Assembly: GCF_002813915.1 (NCBI RefSeq)
Contig: NZ_CP019335.1
Coordinates: forward strand, 3,455,777-3,519,776
Length of the DNA stretch: 64,000 nt
Reading direction: 5' to 3'
From: Tenacibaculum sp. SZ-18
GTDB lineage: Bacteria; Bacteroidota; Bacteroidia; Flavobacteriales; Flavobacteriaceae
Shown here: piece after piece, positions 26,923 to 36,338 of the stretch
How the letters are laid out: the number at the start of each line of letters is the position of its first letter
Numbering within the stretch: the first letter of the stretch is position 1
Translations under genes and position numbers: made by a program
The notes under the pieces: generated by a model
What the model was told of the DNA's origin: nothing
Seen by the model: the letters and a program-made list of their open reading frames with translations, nothing else
Database searches by the model: none

Positions 26923-27504
26923 ATGGAATATACATTAATACTTCTCGCAATTTTTATTGTTGCGATTTCTAGAGCATATTATTTAGATTATAAAAGTGAT
27001 AAGGAAGAATTTAAGTTTTCTTTAAAAAAAGTTGGAAAAAAGGTTCTTGAATATTGTTTTATTCTTTTAATAATAATTGGAATTAAATCTGCTTACACTT
27101 ATTTCATTCCCTTAAATAAAACTCACGGAGTTGAATACAATTCGGAACGATTGAAATTAGGAATCCCACAAATATCAGGCAATCTAAAGTATATTCCTGA
27201 ATGGTCAGAGCAATTCGAACTAGTTTGGTATGATGAAAATTCAAAAAATGGACATTTTAAAAAAATTGTTGAATATGGAGTTTTAAATGTAAAATCTGAA
27301 ACTGACTATTACAAAAATGAAAACAAAAAAGATATTTATGTATGGTCAGAATATGATTTTACCGATAACTCGTTCGCATATTTTATGGAGAAACCTAATG
27401 ATAAAGTTGCTTCCGTTTCGGAAAATGGACAACTAAAAATTGAAAAACCAAGAATAGAGCAGATAATAAATAAATCGGAATTTGAAAAATTTATAAACGA
27501 ATAA
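26923..27504 (+). CDS. Membrane-anchored hypothetical protein (cassette 17)
   Basis: 193 residues with two hydrophobic segments (YTLILLAIFIVAISRAYYL and a second at about 46-62) and a soluble C-terminal domain of about 115 residues. Family not recognised. Start follows the leader ATTTGAAAAAATG, 20 nt from the left boundary. Confidence 0.75.
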   Translation: MEYTLILLAIFIVAISRAYYLDYKSDKEEFKFSLKKVGKKVLEYCFILLIIIGIKSAYTYFIPLNKTHGVEYNSERLKLGIPQISGNLKYIPEWSEQFELVWYDENSKNGHFKKIVEYGVLNVKSETDYYKNENKKDIYVWSEYDFTDNSFAYFMEKPNDKVASVSENGQLKIEKPRIEQIINKSEFEKFINE

Positions 27505-27508
27505 AAAC

Positions 27509-27645
27509 TACTGGCAACAATGGCTATAAGTAATTGCTTGTTCTCGCCTACTTCTGAAAATCCTCGCGGATTTTCAGTTTGGTGCGTACTTGCAAAGTTT
27601 AGTACTAAACCACGCAACTACTCATAGCCGAGACCGTTAACTATC
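27509..27645 (+). repeat. attC-like site 17 (GGCTATAA family)
   Basis: Left box ACTGGCAAC, AAC at 27516; arms GGCTAT/ATAGCC, inner GAAAATCC/GGATTTTC; right GTT at 27636. Near-identical to sites 3 and 48. Confidence 0.85.
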
Positions 27646-28236
27646 ATTGTCGAGAATTATATGAAGTTCTATTTTAGATAAATCAAAGTCAGTTGTAAAA
27701 TTGTACTTTTCAACAGTAATTCCAGCTTTGTCCTTTTTTTAGAGAACTAGACGTTTTATGGCTTGGATCATTTGCCAATCTCCTAATTTCTTGATTGTCG
27801 GTTCTTGTTTTGTGTTTGAAAAGTCTCTGGATCGTTCCGATAACTTAGCTTACTTTTTACTTTTAAGTAGAACCTCATCGTATTTTTAGCCAATTCTCGC
27901 TGAACGTTCTGATCCGTTCTTTTTCTAAAAAAAGGCTTTTTACAAAACTTAAAATACGCAAACTAAATGCAAGTAAGGCTTTTGACTATTTATCCTTTAT
28001 TGGCTGATAATTGTACTTGTTTATAAACCTTTAGATTTGCATTCTGTCTCGTTTGCTTTCAGTATAAAATTTTCTAAACGCTTTGAATTTTGGCTAGTGT
28101 TCTCCAACATTAGTTAACAGCGTGTATAAAAAATTGCTTCTTTCTCTATAAATCAAAAATTATATTTACTTTTAAATCATGAAAATGAATGAAAAATTGC
28201 TACTAAAAATCATTGCAACTTTTCATACACAATTAC
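27636..28236 (+). repeat. 600-bp geneless cassette, copy C
   Basis: First of a tandem pair; internal AAC at 28116, next GTT at 28237. One nt longer than the others because of an extra A in CTAAAAATC near its right end. Confidence 0.85.
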
Positions 28237-28836
28237 GTTAACTATCATTGTCGAGAATTATGTGAAGTTCTCTTTTTGATAAATCAAAGTAAGTTGCAAA
28301 ATTGTACTTTTCAAGAGTAATTCCAGCTTTGTCCTTTTTTTAGAGAACTAAACGTTTTATGGTTTGGCTCATTTGCCAATCTCATTATTTCTTGATTGTC
28401 GGTTTTTATTTTGTGTTTGCAAAGTCTCTGGCTCGTTCCGATAACTTAGCTTACTGTTTACTTTTGAGTCGAACCTCATTGTATTTTTAGCCAATTCTCG
28501 CTGAACGTTCTGATCCGTTCTTTTTCTAAAAAAAGCTTTATACAAATCTTAAAAAACGCAAACTAAATGCAAGTAAGGCTTGTAACTATTTATCTTTCAT
28601 TGGCTGAAAATTGTTCTTGTTTGAAAACGTTTAGTTTTGCATTCTGTCTCGTTTGCTTTCAGTGTAAAATTTTCTAAACGCTTTGAATTTTGGCTAGTGT
28701 TCTCCAACATTAGTTAACAGCGTGTATAAAAAATTGCTTCTTTCTATATAAATCAAAAATTATATTTACTTTTAAATCATGAAAAACGAATGAAAAATTG
28801 CTACTAAAATCACCGCAACTTTTCATACACAATTAC
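28237..28836 (+). repeat. 600-bp geneless cassette, copy D
   Basis: Second of the tandem pair with copy C; internal AAC at 28716, next GTT at 28837. No intact gene. Confidence 0.85.
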
Positions 28837-28861
28837 GTTACCACATATTTGAAAAAGAGAA

Positions 28862-29458
28862 ATGAACCTAGAAGACATTAGAGAGAATTATAAAAAATTT
28901 GACGATTGGAAAATTGAAAAACTTGCAACTGAAGAGGCTGATTCATTACGCCCAGAAGTAGTAGATATTTTAAAATCAGAAATAAAAAAAAGGAATTTAA
29001 ATCATAGTTTAATTAACAGTGTAGATTCTTTAACAAAGAAAATAACAGATAAGGATTTAAATCAATATTATGAGATATTGAAAAACCATCCTTGCCCGAA
29101 ATGCAAATCAAAAAAACAAAAAATCAACGCAACTTTTGTCGGTCAAGTTATCAGCATTTTTGTAATAACAAATTACGATAAATCAATAAGAATTGCTTGC
29201 TCAGATTGCCTAGACATAATGCATAAAAAAGCTAATATAAAATCACTTCTTTTGGGTTGGTGGGGAATTCCATGGGGACCAATAAATACGATTAGATCAT
29301 TAATTTTCAATTTTAACATGAAAAAATATAATCGTACCGAAAGTCAAAATGAAATTCTAGTAGATTTTATTATTGACAATGTTGGAATTATGGAAAGAGC
29401 AAAAACAGAGCCAGAAAAATTAACTGATTTTATAATAAGAATAAACAATACGATTTAA
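28862..29458 (+). CDS. Zinc-ribbon-like hypothetical protein (cassette 20)
   Basis: 198 residues. A helical N-terminal 75 residues, then CPKC and, 40 residues later, CSDC, a likely four-Cys zinc ribbon. A hydrophobic Trp-rich patch (LLLGWWGIPWGPINTIRSLI) follows and may insert in or touch the membrane. The combination recalls zinc-ribbon membrane proteins with a GWWG motif. Function unknown. Confidence 0.75.
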   Translation: MNLEDIRENYKKFDDWKIEKLATEEADSLRPEVVDILKSEIKKRNLNHSLINSVDSLTKKITDKDLNQYYEILKNHPCPKCKSKKQKINATFVGQVISIFVITNYDKSIRIACSDCLDIMHKKANIKSLLLGWWGIPWGPINTIRSLIFNFNMKKYNRTESQNEILVDFIIDNVGIMERAKTEPEKLTDFIIRINNTI

Positions 29459-29461
29459 AAC

Positions 29462-29601
29462 ATGTGGTAACACCGTGTATAATTAATTGCGGCTGAATTT
29501 CCTCGCCGGAAATTCAATCTTATTAATTATCTTTCCGAAACATCGGAAAAGAACTCGCGTCCTTTTCCCGCAAAAAATCATACACAAATACGTTGCCATT
29601 A
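29462..29601 (+). repeat. attC-like site 20 (TGCGGCTGAATTTCC family)
   Basis: Left box ATGTGGTAAC, AAC at 29469; arms GTGTATAATTAATTGCGG and CCGCAAAAAATCATACAC; right GTT at 29592. Confidence 0.85.
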
Positions 29602-29607
29602 ATTAGA

Positions 29608-30366
29608 ATGAACTACACGAACGAGAAAATAATTGAACGAATTGAATCTGGAGAAAACCTGAAATATCTTCTATTTTGGGGACATCAAAAGTCTGACCGA
29701 ATTACAAAATCTTGTTTTAGTCAATGGTATGAATCTGAATTTGAGATTAACGGAATTAAATTCTTGACAGCTGAACATTATATGATGGCTGAAAAAGCTC
29801 TGTTGTTTAACGACAAAGAAATTTACCAGGAAATAATCGAATCAGAAAAAGCAGGAAAGGTAAAAGAACTTGGAAGAAAAGTAAAAAACTTTAACCAAAG
29901 GATTTGGGAAGAAAATCGATTTGACATAGTAGTTAGAGGTAATTTCCACAAGTTTAGTCAAAACCCAGAGTTATCTGAATTTTTAAAAAACACGAATGAC
30001 CGAATTTTAGTTGAGGCAAGTCCTGTAGATAGAATTTGGGGAATTGGAATTGCACAAAATGACGAAAATGCTGAAATTCCATATTTTTGGGACGGACTGA
30101 ATTTACTTGGTTACGCTTTAATGGAAACAAGAGATATACTAAACAAAATTGGAGAATTTAAACCTCTTGAAAATTCTGTTTTACCACCTTGGTTGGCTCA
30201 TCCTGAAATCAACAGATATAGTATTGGTTGGAGAATGGGATATGGAGAAGAACATATTGATAACCTAATTGAATATTTAGACAAAATAACTGATACCGAA
30301 AGAATAATATACGAACTGACCTATCCTGAAAATGAGGAATGGAAAGATTGGTATAAAAACGGATAA
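29608..30366 (+). CDS. NADAR-domain protein (YbiA/RibX-like) (cassette 21)
   Basis: 252 residues from the ATG at 29608; an upstream in-frame codon overlaps the cassette boundary. The NADAR fold (about 20-165) is recognised by LLFWGH, CFSQWYESEFEINGIKFLTA with EHYMM, VRGNFHKFSQNPEL, and VEASPVDRIWGIG. NADAR proteins hydrolyse N-glycosidic bonds in ADP-ribose-like or riboflavin-pathway compounds and are linked to NAD and phage-defence biology. About 85 extra residues follow the domain (PPWLAHPEINRYSIGWRMGY), an unusual extension. Confidence 0.88.
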   Translation: MNYTNEKIIERIESGENLKYLLFWGHQKSDRITKSCFSQWYESEFEINGIKFLTAEHYMMAEKALLFNDKEIYQEIIESEKAGKVKELGRKVKNFNQRIWEENRFDIVVRGNFHKFSQNPELSEFLKNTNDRILVEASPVDRIWGIGIAQNDENAEIPYFWDGLNLLGYALMETRDILNKIGEFKPLENSVLPPWLAHPEINRYSIGWRMGYGEEHIDNLIEYLDKITDTERIIYELTYPENEEWKDWYKNG

Positions 30367-30371
30367 AAAAC

Positions 30372-30573
30372 TAATGGCAACACGGTGTATAAAACATAGC
30401 TAATAAGTGCTAAACCGAAAGGTTTGTGTATATTTAAAAAGTCCGCCAAATTTTTAATTTGGCTTTTAAAATTGATAAGTTAAAAACAAAATATAAAAAT
30501 TCGGCTCTGTGTTAATCCGAAATCTTAGTGTCTTTTTACACGCTACGTTCCATACACAAGTCCGTTGTAACAC
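30372..30573 (+). repeat. attC-like site 21 (long class)
   Basis: Left box TAATGGCAAC, AAC at 30379; GTGTATAAAACATAGC; inner CCGCCAAATTTTTAATTTGGC hairpin region; right arm CATACACAAG; GTT at 30564. Same family as site 1. Confidence 0.82.
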
Positions 30574-30576
30574 ATT

Positions 30577-31056
30577 TTGAGAAATCTATTAACTTATATA
30601 TTGATATTTACTATTTGTTTCGGATGTTCTGACAAAAACTCTGAATGGAAATCTAAAATGGATGCAACAATATTCTTTGGAGCAGAACCGAAAAATGAAA
30701 AGTTTAATTTGACTTTCAAAAAAACGGGAAACAAACTGAATTTTAAATACGTAAATCAAATCGATACAACAAAAACGATAGCGATAAACAAAATAATTGA
30801 TACTGACACTCTTCTTTTCGGATTTGACAAGTTTGTAAAAACTAGCAAAAAGCCTTTCACAAATGATGAACTTCAAGGATTGGAGTTTGACTATTATGAT
30901 ACATTAGATTATGCAGATGACGCAACTGGACCAATTTTATTTAGTGAGAAATATGGACTTCTTGCAATTAACAATGTATACGGACCGACAATCATATTTC
31001 TGGATAAAAAAAATGATTATCTGAATGAATACATAATTGATAAATTAAATGAATAA
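30577..31056 (+). CDS. Lipoprotein, hypothetical (cassette 22)
   Basis: 159 residues from a TTG at 30577 inside the leader ATTTTGAGAAA; no in-frame ATG precedes the signal peptide. Lipobox CFGC (Cys17). Mature part is Lys/Asp-rich with a likely beta sheet. Family not recognised. Confidence 0.72.
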   Translation: MRNLLTYILIFTICFGCSDKNSEWKSKMDATIFFGAEPKNEKFNLTFKKTGNKLNFKYVNQIDTTKTIAINKIIDTDTLLFGFDKFVKTSKKPFTNDELQGLEFDYYDTLDYADDATGPILFSEKYGLLAINNVYGPTIIFLDKKNDYLNEYIIDKLNE

Positions 31057-31061
31057 AAAAC

Positions 31062-31200
31062 GTGTTACAACAATGTATAACCGCAATTACGGCGGATTCG
31101 AATGCGTCCGAATCCACTCGGAATTGCTAAAGCCTGTGCTAAACCGAAAAGTCTGCGTATATTAACCCGTAACTGACGGTTATACGAGACCGTTAACTAT
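31062..31200 (+). repeat. attC-like site 22 (GTATAACCGC family)
   Basis: Left box GTGTTACAAC, AAC at 31069; arms GTATAACCG/CGGTTATAC; right GTT at 31191. Confidence 0.85.
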
Positions 31201-31791
31201 CATTGTCGAGAATTATGTGAAGTTCTCTTTTTGATAAATCAAAGTCAATTTCAAAATTTTACTTTTCAAGAGTAATTCCAGCTTCGTCCTTTTTTTAGAG
31301 AACTAAACGTTTTATGGTTTGGATCATTTGCCAATCTCATTGTTTCTTGATTGTCGGTTCTTATTTTGTGTTTGCAAAGTCTCTGGCTCGTTCTGATAAC
31401 TTAGCTTACTTTTTACTTTTGAGTCGAACCTCATCGTATTTTTAGCCAATTCTCGCTGAACGTTCTGCTCCGTTCTTTTTCTAAAAAAAGGCTTCATACA
31501 AAACTTAAAATACGCAAACTAAATGCAAGTAAGGCTTGTGACTATTTATCTTTTATTGGTTGACAATTGTGCTTGTTTATAAACGTTTAGATTTGCATTC
31601 TGTCTCGTTTGCTTTCAGTATAAAATTTTCTAAACGCTTTTAATTTTGGCTAGTGTTCTCCAACATTAGTTAACAGGGTGTATAAAAAATTGCTTCTTTC
31701 TCTATAAATCAAAAATTATATTTACTTTTAAATCATGAAAATGAATGAAAAATTGCTACTAAAATCATCGCAACTTTTCATACACAATTAC
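31191..31791 (+). repeat. 600-bp geneless cassette, copy E
   Basis: Single copy; internal AAC at 31672 (site begins AACAGGGTG rather than AACAGCGTG), next GTT at 31792. Confidence 0.85.
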
Positions 31792-31815
31792 GTTGTAACA
31801 CATTAAAACGAACCT

Positions 31816-32343
31816 TTGAAAAAACTATTAATATTCGTAACATCATTATTTTCAGCCAATGCAAGTTCGCAAATGGAATTTGATTTAGACAAAGTTCTGA
31901 AAATGGAAAGACGAGATATGATAATTATGGAAATTGACACATATCTGAACAAAAAATGTGAATACGGAGAAAAGGTTGACAGACTGAACGAATCGCAAAA
32001 AGTCTTGTTGATTGTTGAAAATTTGGAACGAGAAATTAACAATGGTGGATTTCATCAATTTTATTGGAATTCAAGTGGAGAGTATGCGAATGAGACTATT
32101 GATGCTTTAATAAAAATTGGAGCGAACGAAACAGCCGAAATAGTTAAAAAAGCTAATTCGGAATTTAAAAATGAAATCGTACCAAAAGACCGAGCTGAAA
32201 GGCACAATGAACTTGAACTGATTGAGGAAAAGGCAAAAGAAAATTGGAATAAATGCGATTCTGAATTTTACGAATATCAGGATAATTTGATCGAATTATT
32301 AATTGCTTTTGTAATTAAAAATAAACCCGATTTTGAAAAATAA
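31816..32343 (+). CDS. Secreted DUF4375 (DMP19-like) protein (cassette 24)
   Basis: 175 residues from a TTG at 31816 (ACCTTTGAAAAAAC). Signal peptide KKLLIFVTSLFSANASSQ. The mature part carries the DUF4375 pattern: a helix ending EREINNGGFHQFYWNSSG followed by ANETIDALIKIGANETAEIV. DUF4375 proteins are of unknown function and are often seen among immunity-type genes; an exported form is less usual. Confidence 0.82.
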   Translation: MKKLLIFVTSLFSANASSQMEFDLDKVLKMERRDMIIMEIDTYLNKKCEYGEKVDRLNESQKVLLIVENLEREINNGGFHQFYWNSSGEYANETIDALIKIGANETAEIVKKANSEFKNEIVPKDRAERHNELELIEEKAKENWNKCDSEFYEYQDNLIELLIAFVIKNKPDFEK

Positions 32344-32344
32344 C

Positions 32345-32482
32345 ATGTTACAACAATGTATAACCGCAATTACGGCGGATTCGACTTTGTCTGAATCCAA
32401 TCGGTAATTACTAACACTAGTTTTTAACCAAATTATGTAACTTTAATCCCGTAACAACAGTTATACAAATACGTTGTACCCA
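32345..32482 (+). repeat. attC-like site 24 (GTATAACCGC family)
   Basis: Left box ATGTTACAAC, AAC at 32352; arms GTATAACCG and CAGTTATAC; right GTT at 32473. Confidence 0.83.
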
Positions 32483-32491
32483 ATTTGAGAA

Positions 32492-32953
32492 ATGAACAGA
32501 TTTAAGACCATAATTCTGATTTTCGTACTAACTTTTAGTCTTTATTCCTGTACAGACAACAAGGAAAAAAGAAAAGAAATTGTAGCGGAAAAAATTGCTC
32601 AATTTTCAGACAAAAAAGCGGAATGGAATAAATTGAGAAATCGGATTTTAGCAAATCAATTTGTAAACTCTAATTTAGGTAAAGGAATTTATCCAAGCGA
32701 TTTAGAACAATCACTATCGACTGAATTAATAAAAAAAGGAATTAAATTCATTACTGTATGCAACGATTCTGACTGTAAAAAAGTGGAATATGCAACTGGA
32801 TGGACTGAATACCCAATCGGAACTTTAAACCTGACTTGGACAACGTGTGACCCAAAACAAACCGAGAAAGGATTTTCGACTGAATATGGATTTATCGAAG
32901 TATTTGGAATTGGAAATAATTGGTTAATAGTAGTTGACAGCGACTTTATCTGA
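32492..32953 (+). CDS. Lipoprotein, hypothetical (cassette 25)
   Basis: 153 residues, lipobox LYSC (Cys20). Lys-rich linker, helical stretch, then a beta region with CNDSDCKKVEYATGW and ends NNWLIVVDSDFI. Family not recognised. Leader AATTTGAGAAATG starts 10 nt after GTTGTACCC. Confidence 0.78.
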   Translation: MNRFKTIILIFVLTFSLYSCTDNKEKRKEIVAEKIAQFSDKKAEWNKLRNRILANQFVNSNLGKGIYPSDLEQSLSTELIKKGIKFITVCNDSDCKKVEYATGWTEYPIGTLNLTWTTCDPKQTEKGFSTEYGFIEVFGIGNNWLIVVDSDFI

Positions 32954-32963
32954 AAATAAAAAC

Positions 32964-33100
32964 TGGGTACAACAATGGCTATAATTCATTGTGGTTTTGT
33001 GCCACACCAAAATAAGAGTATTAATCAAACAGCTGGATTTCGGCGGAATAATCCTGCGGATGATTCCACAACGAAATCATAGCCGAGACCGTTAGCACAA
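32964..33100 (+). repeat. attC-like site 25
   Basis: Left box TGGGTACAAC, AAC at 32971; GGCTATAATTCATTGTGG and CCACAACGAAATCATAGCC arms; right GTT at 33091. Nearly identical to site 50. Confidence 0.85.
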
Positions 33101-33109
33101 ATTGAAAAA

Positions 33110-33580
33110 ATGAAATTTGAAAAAGACAGTCTAACACTATTTTTTAGAATAATTTTAATGTTTATTCTATTAATTCTTATCAATTTACTAGTATTGACAT
33201 TTCTCTCAACAAATAAAGAGAAAATTATAAACTGGATTCCTATTTTAATCTATTCTGGTTTACTGACTATTTTCTTTTTACTCTTTCTAACTCATAGTGT
33301 ACTGATTTCCAAAGAGAAACTAATACTCAAGAACATCTTCGGAATGACTATCAATAAACTGGACCTAAAAAAGCAGTATTCAAGAAAAATCAAAAAAAGA
33401 AATGCCACATTCGAAGGAGAAGTAATAATTGGACTATTTAGAAAAAAATATGGATCAAGTACAACTATTTATTTTAAGTCAGAATATCAGAAGAAAAAAA
33501 TCTGGATAAATGGACACATTTTGACTGATAAAGGATTAGATAATTTGATTAAATCAACAAAAAAAAGAAACTTGTGCTAA
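33110..33580 (+). CDS. Two-TM protein with PH-like domain (cassette 26)
   Basis: 156 residues: two long hydrophobic helices (about 10-32 and 43-63) then a beta-rich C-terminal domain (LISKEKLILKNIFGMTINKL, EGEVIIGLF). Resembles small bacterial PH-domain membrane proteins; function unknown. The TAA stop is part of the box GTGCTAAC. Confidence 0.75.
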   Translation: MKFEKDSLTLFFRIILMFILLILINLLVLTFLSTNKEKIINWIPILIYSGLLTIFFLLFLTHSVLISKEKLILKNIFGMTINKLDLKKQYSRKIKKRNATFEGEVIIGLFRKKYGSSTTIYFKSEYQKKKIWINGHILTDKGLDNLIKSTKKRNLC

Positions 33581-33710
33581 CAAAGCGTATAATTAATTGC
33601 GGCTGAATTTCCTCACCTGAAATTCAATCTTATTAATTATCTTTCCGAAACAACGGAAAATGACTCGCGTCCTTTCCCGCAAAAAATCATACACAAATAC
33701 GTTAGCTACA
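33572..33710 (+). repeat. attC-like site 26 (TGCGGCTGAATTTCC family)
   Basis: Left box TTGTGCTAAC, AAC at 33579; GCGTATAATTAATTGCGG and CCCGCAAAAAATCATACAC arms; right GTT at 33701. Confidence 0.85.
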
Positions 33711-33730
33711 AGTTTTAACATCATATATTC

Positions 33731-34303
33731 ATGATAAAAAAGAGATTTAAATTTATCTTACTAATTACTTCAATATTCAGTCTTTTTTCTTGCGCAAATA
33801 CAAAATGTACTGAAATTAATTCTGCAGAAGGGAAAGGAGAGAAAGTATTGATTTCTATGATTGACTGTTACTCTTCAGAAATTGTTTTTGAATTAGAGGT
33901 AAAGTTAAATTTTATCAAAGACAGTTTGACCAATACTAAAACGATTAACATAGCTACTGAAAATATCTCATTAAAAAAGAGAAAGAACTTTAATTATCTT
34001 GTAGATGCAATTAGATTAAGTAAAGATTTTTACAGCTTGAGCATAGCAATAAGTAAAGGAAATAAAATTAGTATTTCTGGCATGAACCCTAATGATAAAG
34101 TTCTACCTAATTATTCTCGTAAAAGAGTTATTAAAGGTTCACTTTACACGTTTAGTTTTACAGGTACCGTAAGAGAAAAAAATGGGGACTTTTATTCAGT
34201 AATAGAGGCTGATTCTTCTAATATAAGAGCAATAAAAGGCTTCAATAAAGATTATACTAATTATTTAAAAAATTATACAATTGAATTATCAATACACCAG
34301 TAG
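33731..34303 (+). CDS. Lipoprotein, hypothetical (cassette 27)
   Basis: 190 residues, lipobox LFSC (Cys21). Mature part beta-rich with Lys/Ser repeats; no family recognised. Stop TAG overlaps the right box CAGTAGCTAAC. Confidence 0.78.
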   Translation: MIKKRFKFILLITSIFSLFSCANTKCTEINSAEGKGEKVLISMIDCYSSEIVFELEVKLNFIKDSLTNTKTINIATENISLKKRKNFNYLVDAIRLSKDFYSLSIAISKGNKISISGMNPNDKVLPNYSRKRVIKGSLYTFSFTGTVREKNGDFYSVIEADSSNIRAIKGFNKDYTNYLKNYTIELSIHQ

Positions 34304-34438
34304 CTAACAAAATGTATAATTAATTGCGGCTGAATTTCCTCAACGAAAATTGTATTTTATTAATTATCTTTCCGCAACACCGGAAAATGACTAGCATCCA
34401 TTTCCCGCAAAAAATCATACACAATTACGTTACCATAC
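34299..34438 (+). repeat. attC-like site 27 (TGCGGCTGAATTTCC family)
   Basis: Left box AGTAGCTAAC, AAC at 34306; TGTATAATTAATTGCGG and CCCGCAAAAAATCATACAC arms; right GTT at 34429. Confidence 0.85.
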
Positions 34439-34446
34439 ATATCACA

Positions 34447-34971
34447 ATGACGCACAAACAACGAAAAATATTCTATCCGATTATTTTCTTTTTAGGAATA
34501 ATTTTGATGTATTTTCAAATACAAATTTTTCGGAATACAATAATAAACTGGATAATTCCTGCGTCATTAATAATTGCAGTTGGAATAATAGCTTATCTGC
34601 TAGATTATAAGAATTATAAAGAAACTTATTTTCATTATGGAACAACGAAATTATATGCGACATTAAATTATTTAGTCGGATACGGATTTATAGCGTGTTC
34701 AATCTTTATGTTTACGAATTACTATTTTGCTGACCAAAACGTGAAAACAGAATCTTATAAAATTATTGACCGAACTTCAATACGTGGAACAAAAAAATCT
34801 GGAATTGGAAAGGAACAACCTGTATTTACAATAAAATACAAAGGACAAAATAAAGAGTTAGTTTTCGCTAACGAATATTATGCAAAAATGAACTTTTATA
34901 AATCTATCAAATTTAAATCAAGAAAAGGTTTTTTTGGATTTGATATTGTAGAAAACAAAATACTGAATTAA
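34447..34971 (+). CDS. Membrane protein, hypothetical (cassette 28)
   Basis: 174 residues from the ATG at 34447. The frame is open 123 nt further upstream, but that stretch is attC-like site sequence. Three hydrophobic segments (about 10-28, 35-55, 75-98) and a soluble tail with QPVFTIKYKGQNKELVFANE. Family not recognised. Confidence 0.75.
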   Translation: MTHKQRKIFYPIIFFLGIILMYFQIQIFRNTIINWIIPASLIIAVGIIAYLLDYKNYKETYFHYGTTKLYATLNYLVGYGFIACSIFMFTNYYFADQNVKTESYKIIDRTSIRGTKKSGIGKEQPVFTIKYKGQNKELVFANEYYAKMNFYKSIKFKSRKGFFGFDIVENKILN

Positions 34972-34991
34972 CAAATAGCGGAATAAAATAC

Positions 34992-35132
34992 GTATGGTAA
35001 CACCGTGTATAATTAATTGCTTTGGCAGGTGCTTATTTGGAAAATTCCTTCGGAATTTTCTCGGGTTCGTATTTGTTTACTAATTTAGTTGCTTAAACAC
35101 GCAACTAACCATACACAATTCCGTTAACTATC
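34992..35132 (+). repeat. attC-like site 28
   Basis: Left box GTATGGTAAC, AAC at 34999; GTGTATAATTAATTGC and ACGCAACTAACCATACAC arms, inner GGAAAATTCC/GGAATTTTC; right GTT at 35123. Confidence 0.85.
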
Positions 35133-35722
35133 ATTGTCGAGAATTATGTGAAGTTCTCTTTTTGATAAATCAAAGTAAGTTGCAAAATTTTACTTTTCAA
35201 AGGTAATTCTAGCCTTGTCCTTTTTTTAGAGAACTAAACGTTTTATGGTTTGGCTCATTTGCCAATCTCCTAATTTCTTGATTGTCGGTTCTTATTTTGT
35301 GTTTGAAAAGTCTCTGGCTCGTTCCGATAACTTAGCTTACTTTTTATTTTTGAGTAGAACCTCATCGTATTTTTAGCCAATTCTCGCTGAACGTTCTGAT
35401 CCGTTCTTTTTCTAAAAAATGGCTTTTTACAAAACTTAAAATACGCAAACTAAATGCAAGTAAGGCTTGTAACTATTTATCTTTTATTGGCTGACAATTG
35501 TTCTTGTTTGAAAACCTATAGATTTGCATTCTGTCTCGTTTGCTTTCAGTGTAAAATTTTCTAAACGCTTTGAATTTTGGCTAGTGTTCTCCAACATTAG
35601 TTAACAGCGTGTATAAAAAATTGCTTCATTCTCTATAAATCAAAAATTATATTTACTTTTAAATCATGAAAATGAATGAAAAATTGCTACCAAAATAATC
35701 GCAACTTTTCATACACAATTAC
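35123..35722 (+). repeat. 600-bp geneless cassette, copy F
   Basis: First of a tandem pair; internal AAC at 35603, next GTT at 35723. Confidence 0.85.
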
Positions 35723-36322
35723 GTTAACTATCATTGTCGAGAATTATGTGAAGTTCTCCTTTTGATAAATCAAAGTCAGTTTCAAAATTGTACTTTTCAA
35801 TAATAATTCCAGCTTCTTCCTTTTTTTAGAGAACTAAACGTTTTATGGTTTGGCTCATTTGCCAATCTCATTGTTTCTTGATTGTCGGTTCTTATTTTGT
35901 GTTTGCAACGTCTCTGGCTCGTTCCGATAACTTAGATTACTTTTTACTTTTAAGTAGAACCTAATCGTATTTTTAGCCAATTCTCGCTGAACGTTCTGAT
36001 CCGTTCTTTTTCTAAAAAAAGGCTTTACACAAATCTTAAAATACGCAAACTAAATGCAAGTAAGGCGTGTAACTATTTATCTTTTATTGGCTGACAATTG
36101 TTCTTGTTTGAAACCGTTTGGATTTGCATTCTGTCTCGTTTGCTTTCAGTGTAAAATTTTCTAAACGCTTTGAATTTTGGCTAGTGTTCTCCAACATTAG
36201 TTAACAGCGTGTATAAAAAATTGCTGCATTCTCTATAAATCAAAAATTATAGTTACTTTTAAATCATGAAAATGAATGAAAAATTGCTACTAAAATCATC
36301 GCAACTTTTCATACACAATTAC
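35723..36322 (+). repeat. 600-bp geneless cassette, copy G
   Basis: Second of the tandem pair with copy F; internal AAC at 36203, next GTT at 36323. Confidence 0.85.
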
Positions 36323-36338
36323 GTTGTAGAGCATTAGA

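Noticed and set aside
34324..34446. Recurring open frames beginning MRLNFL inside sites (also at 39733 and 42035)
   Set aside because: They are the same attC-like site family read in one frame; real starts lie after the GTT boundary.
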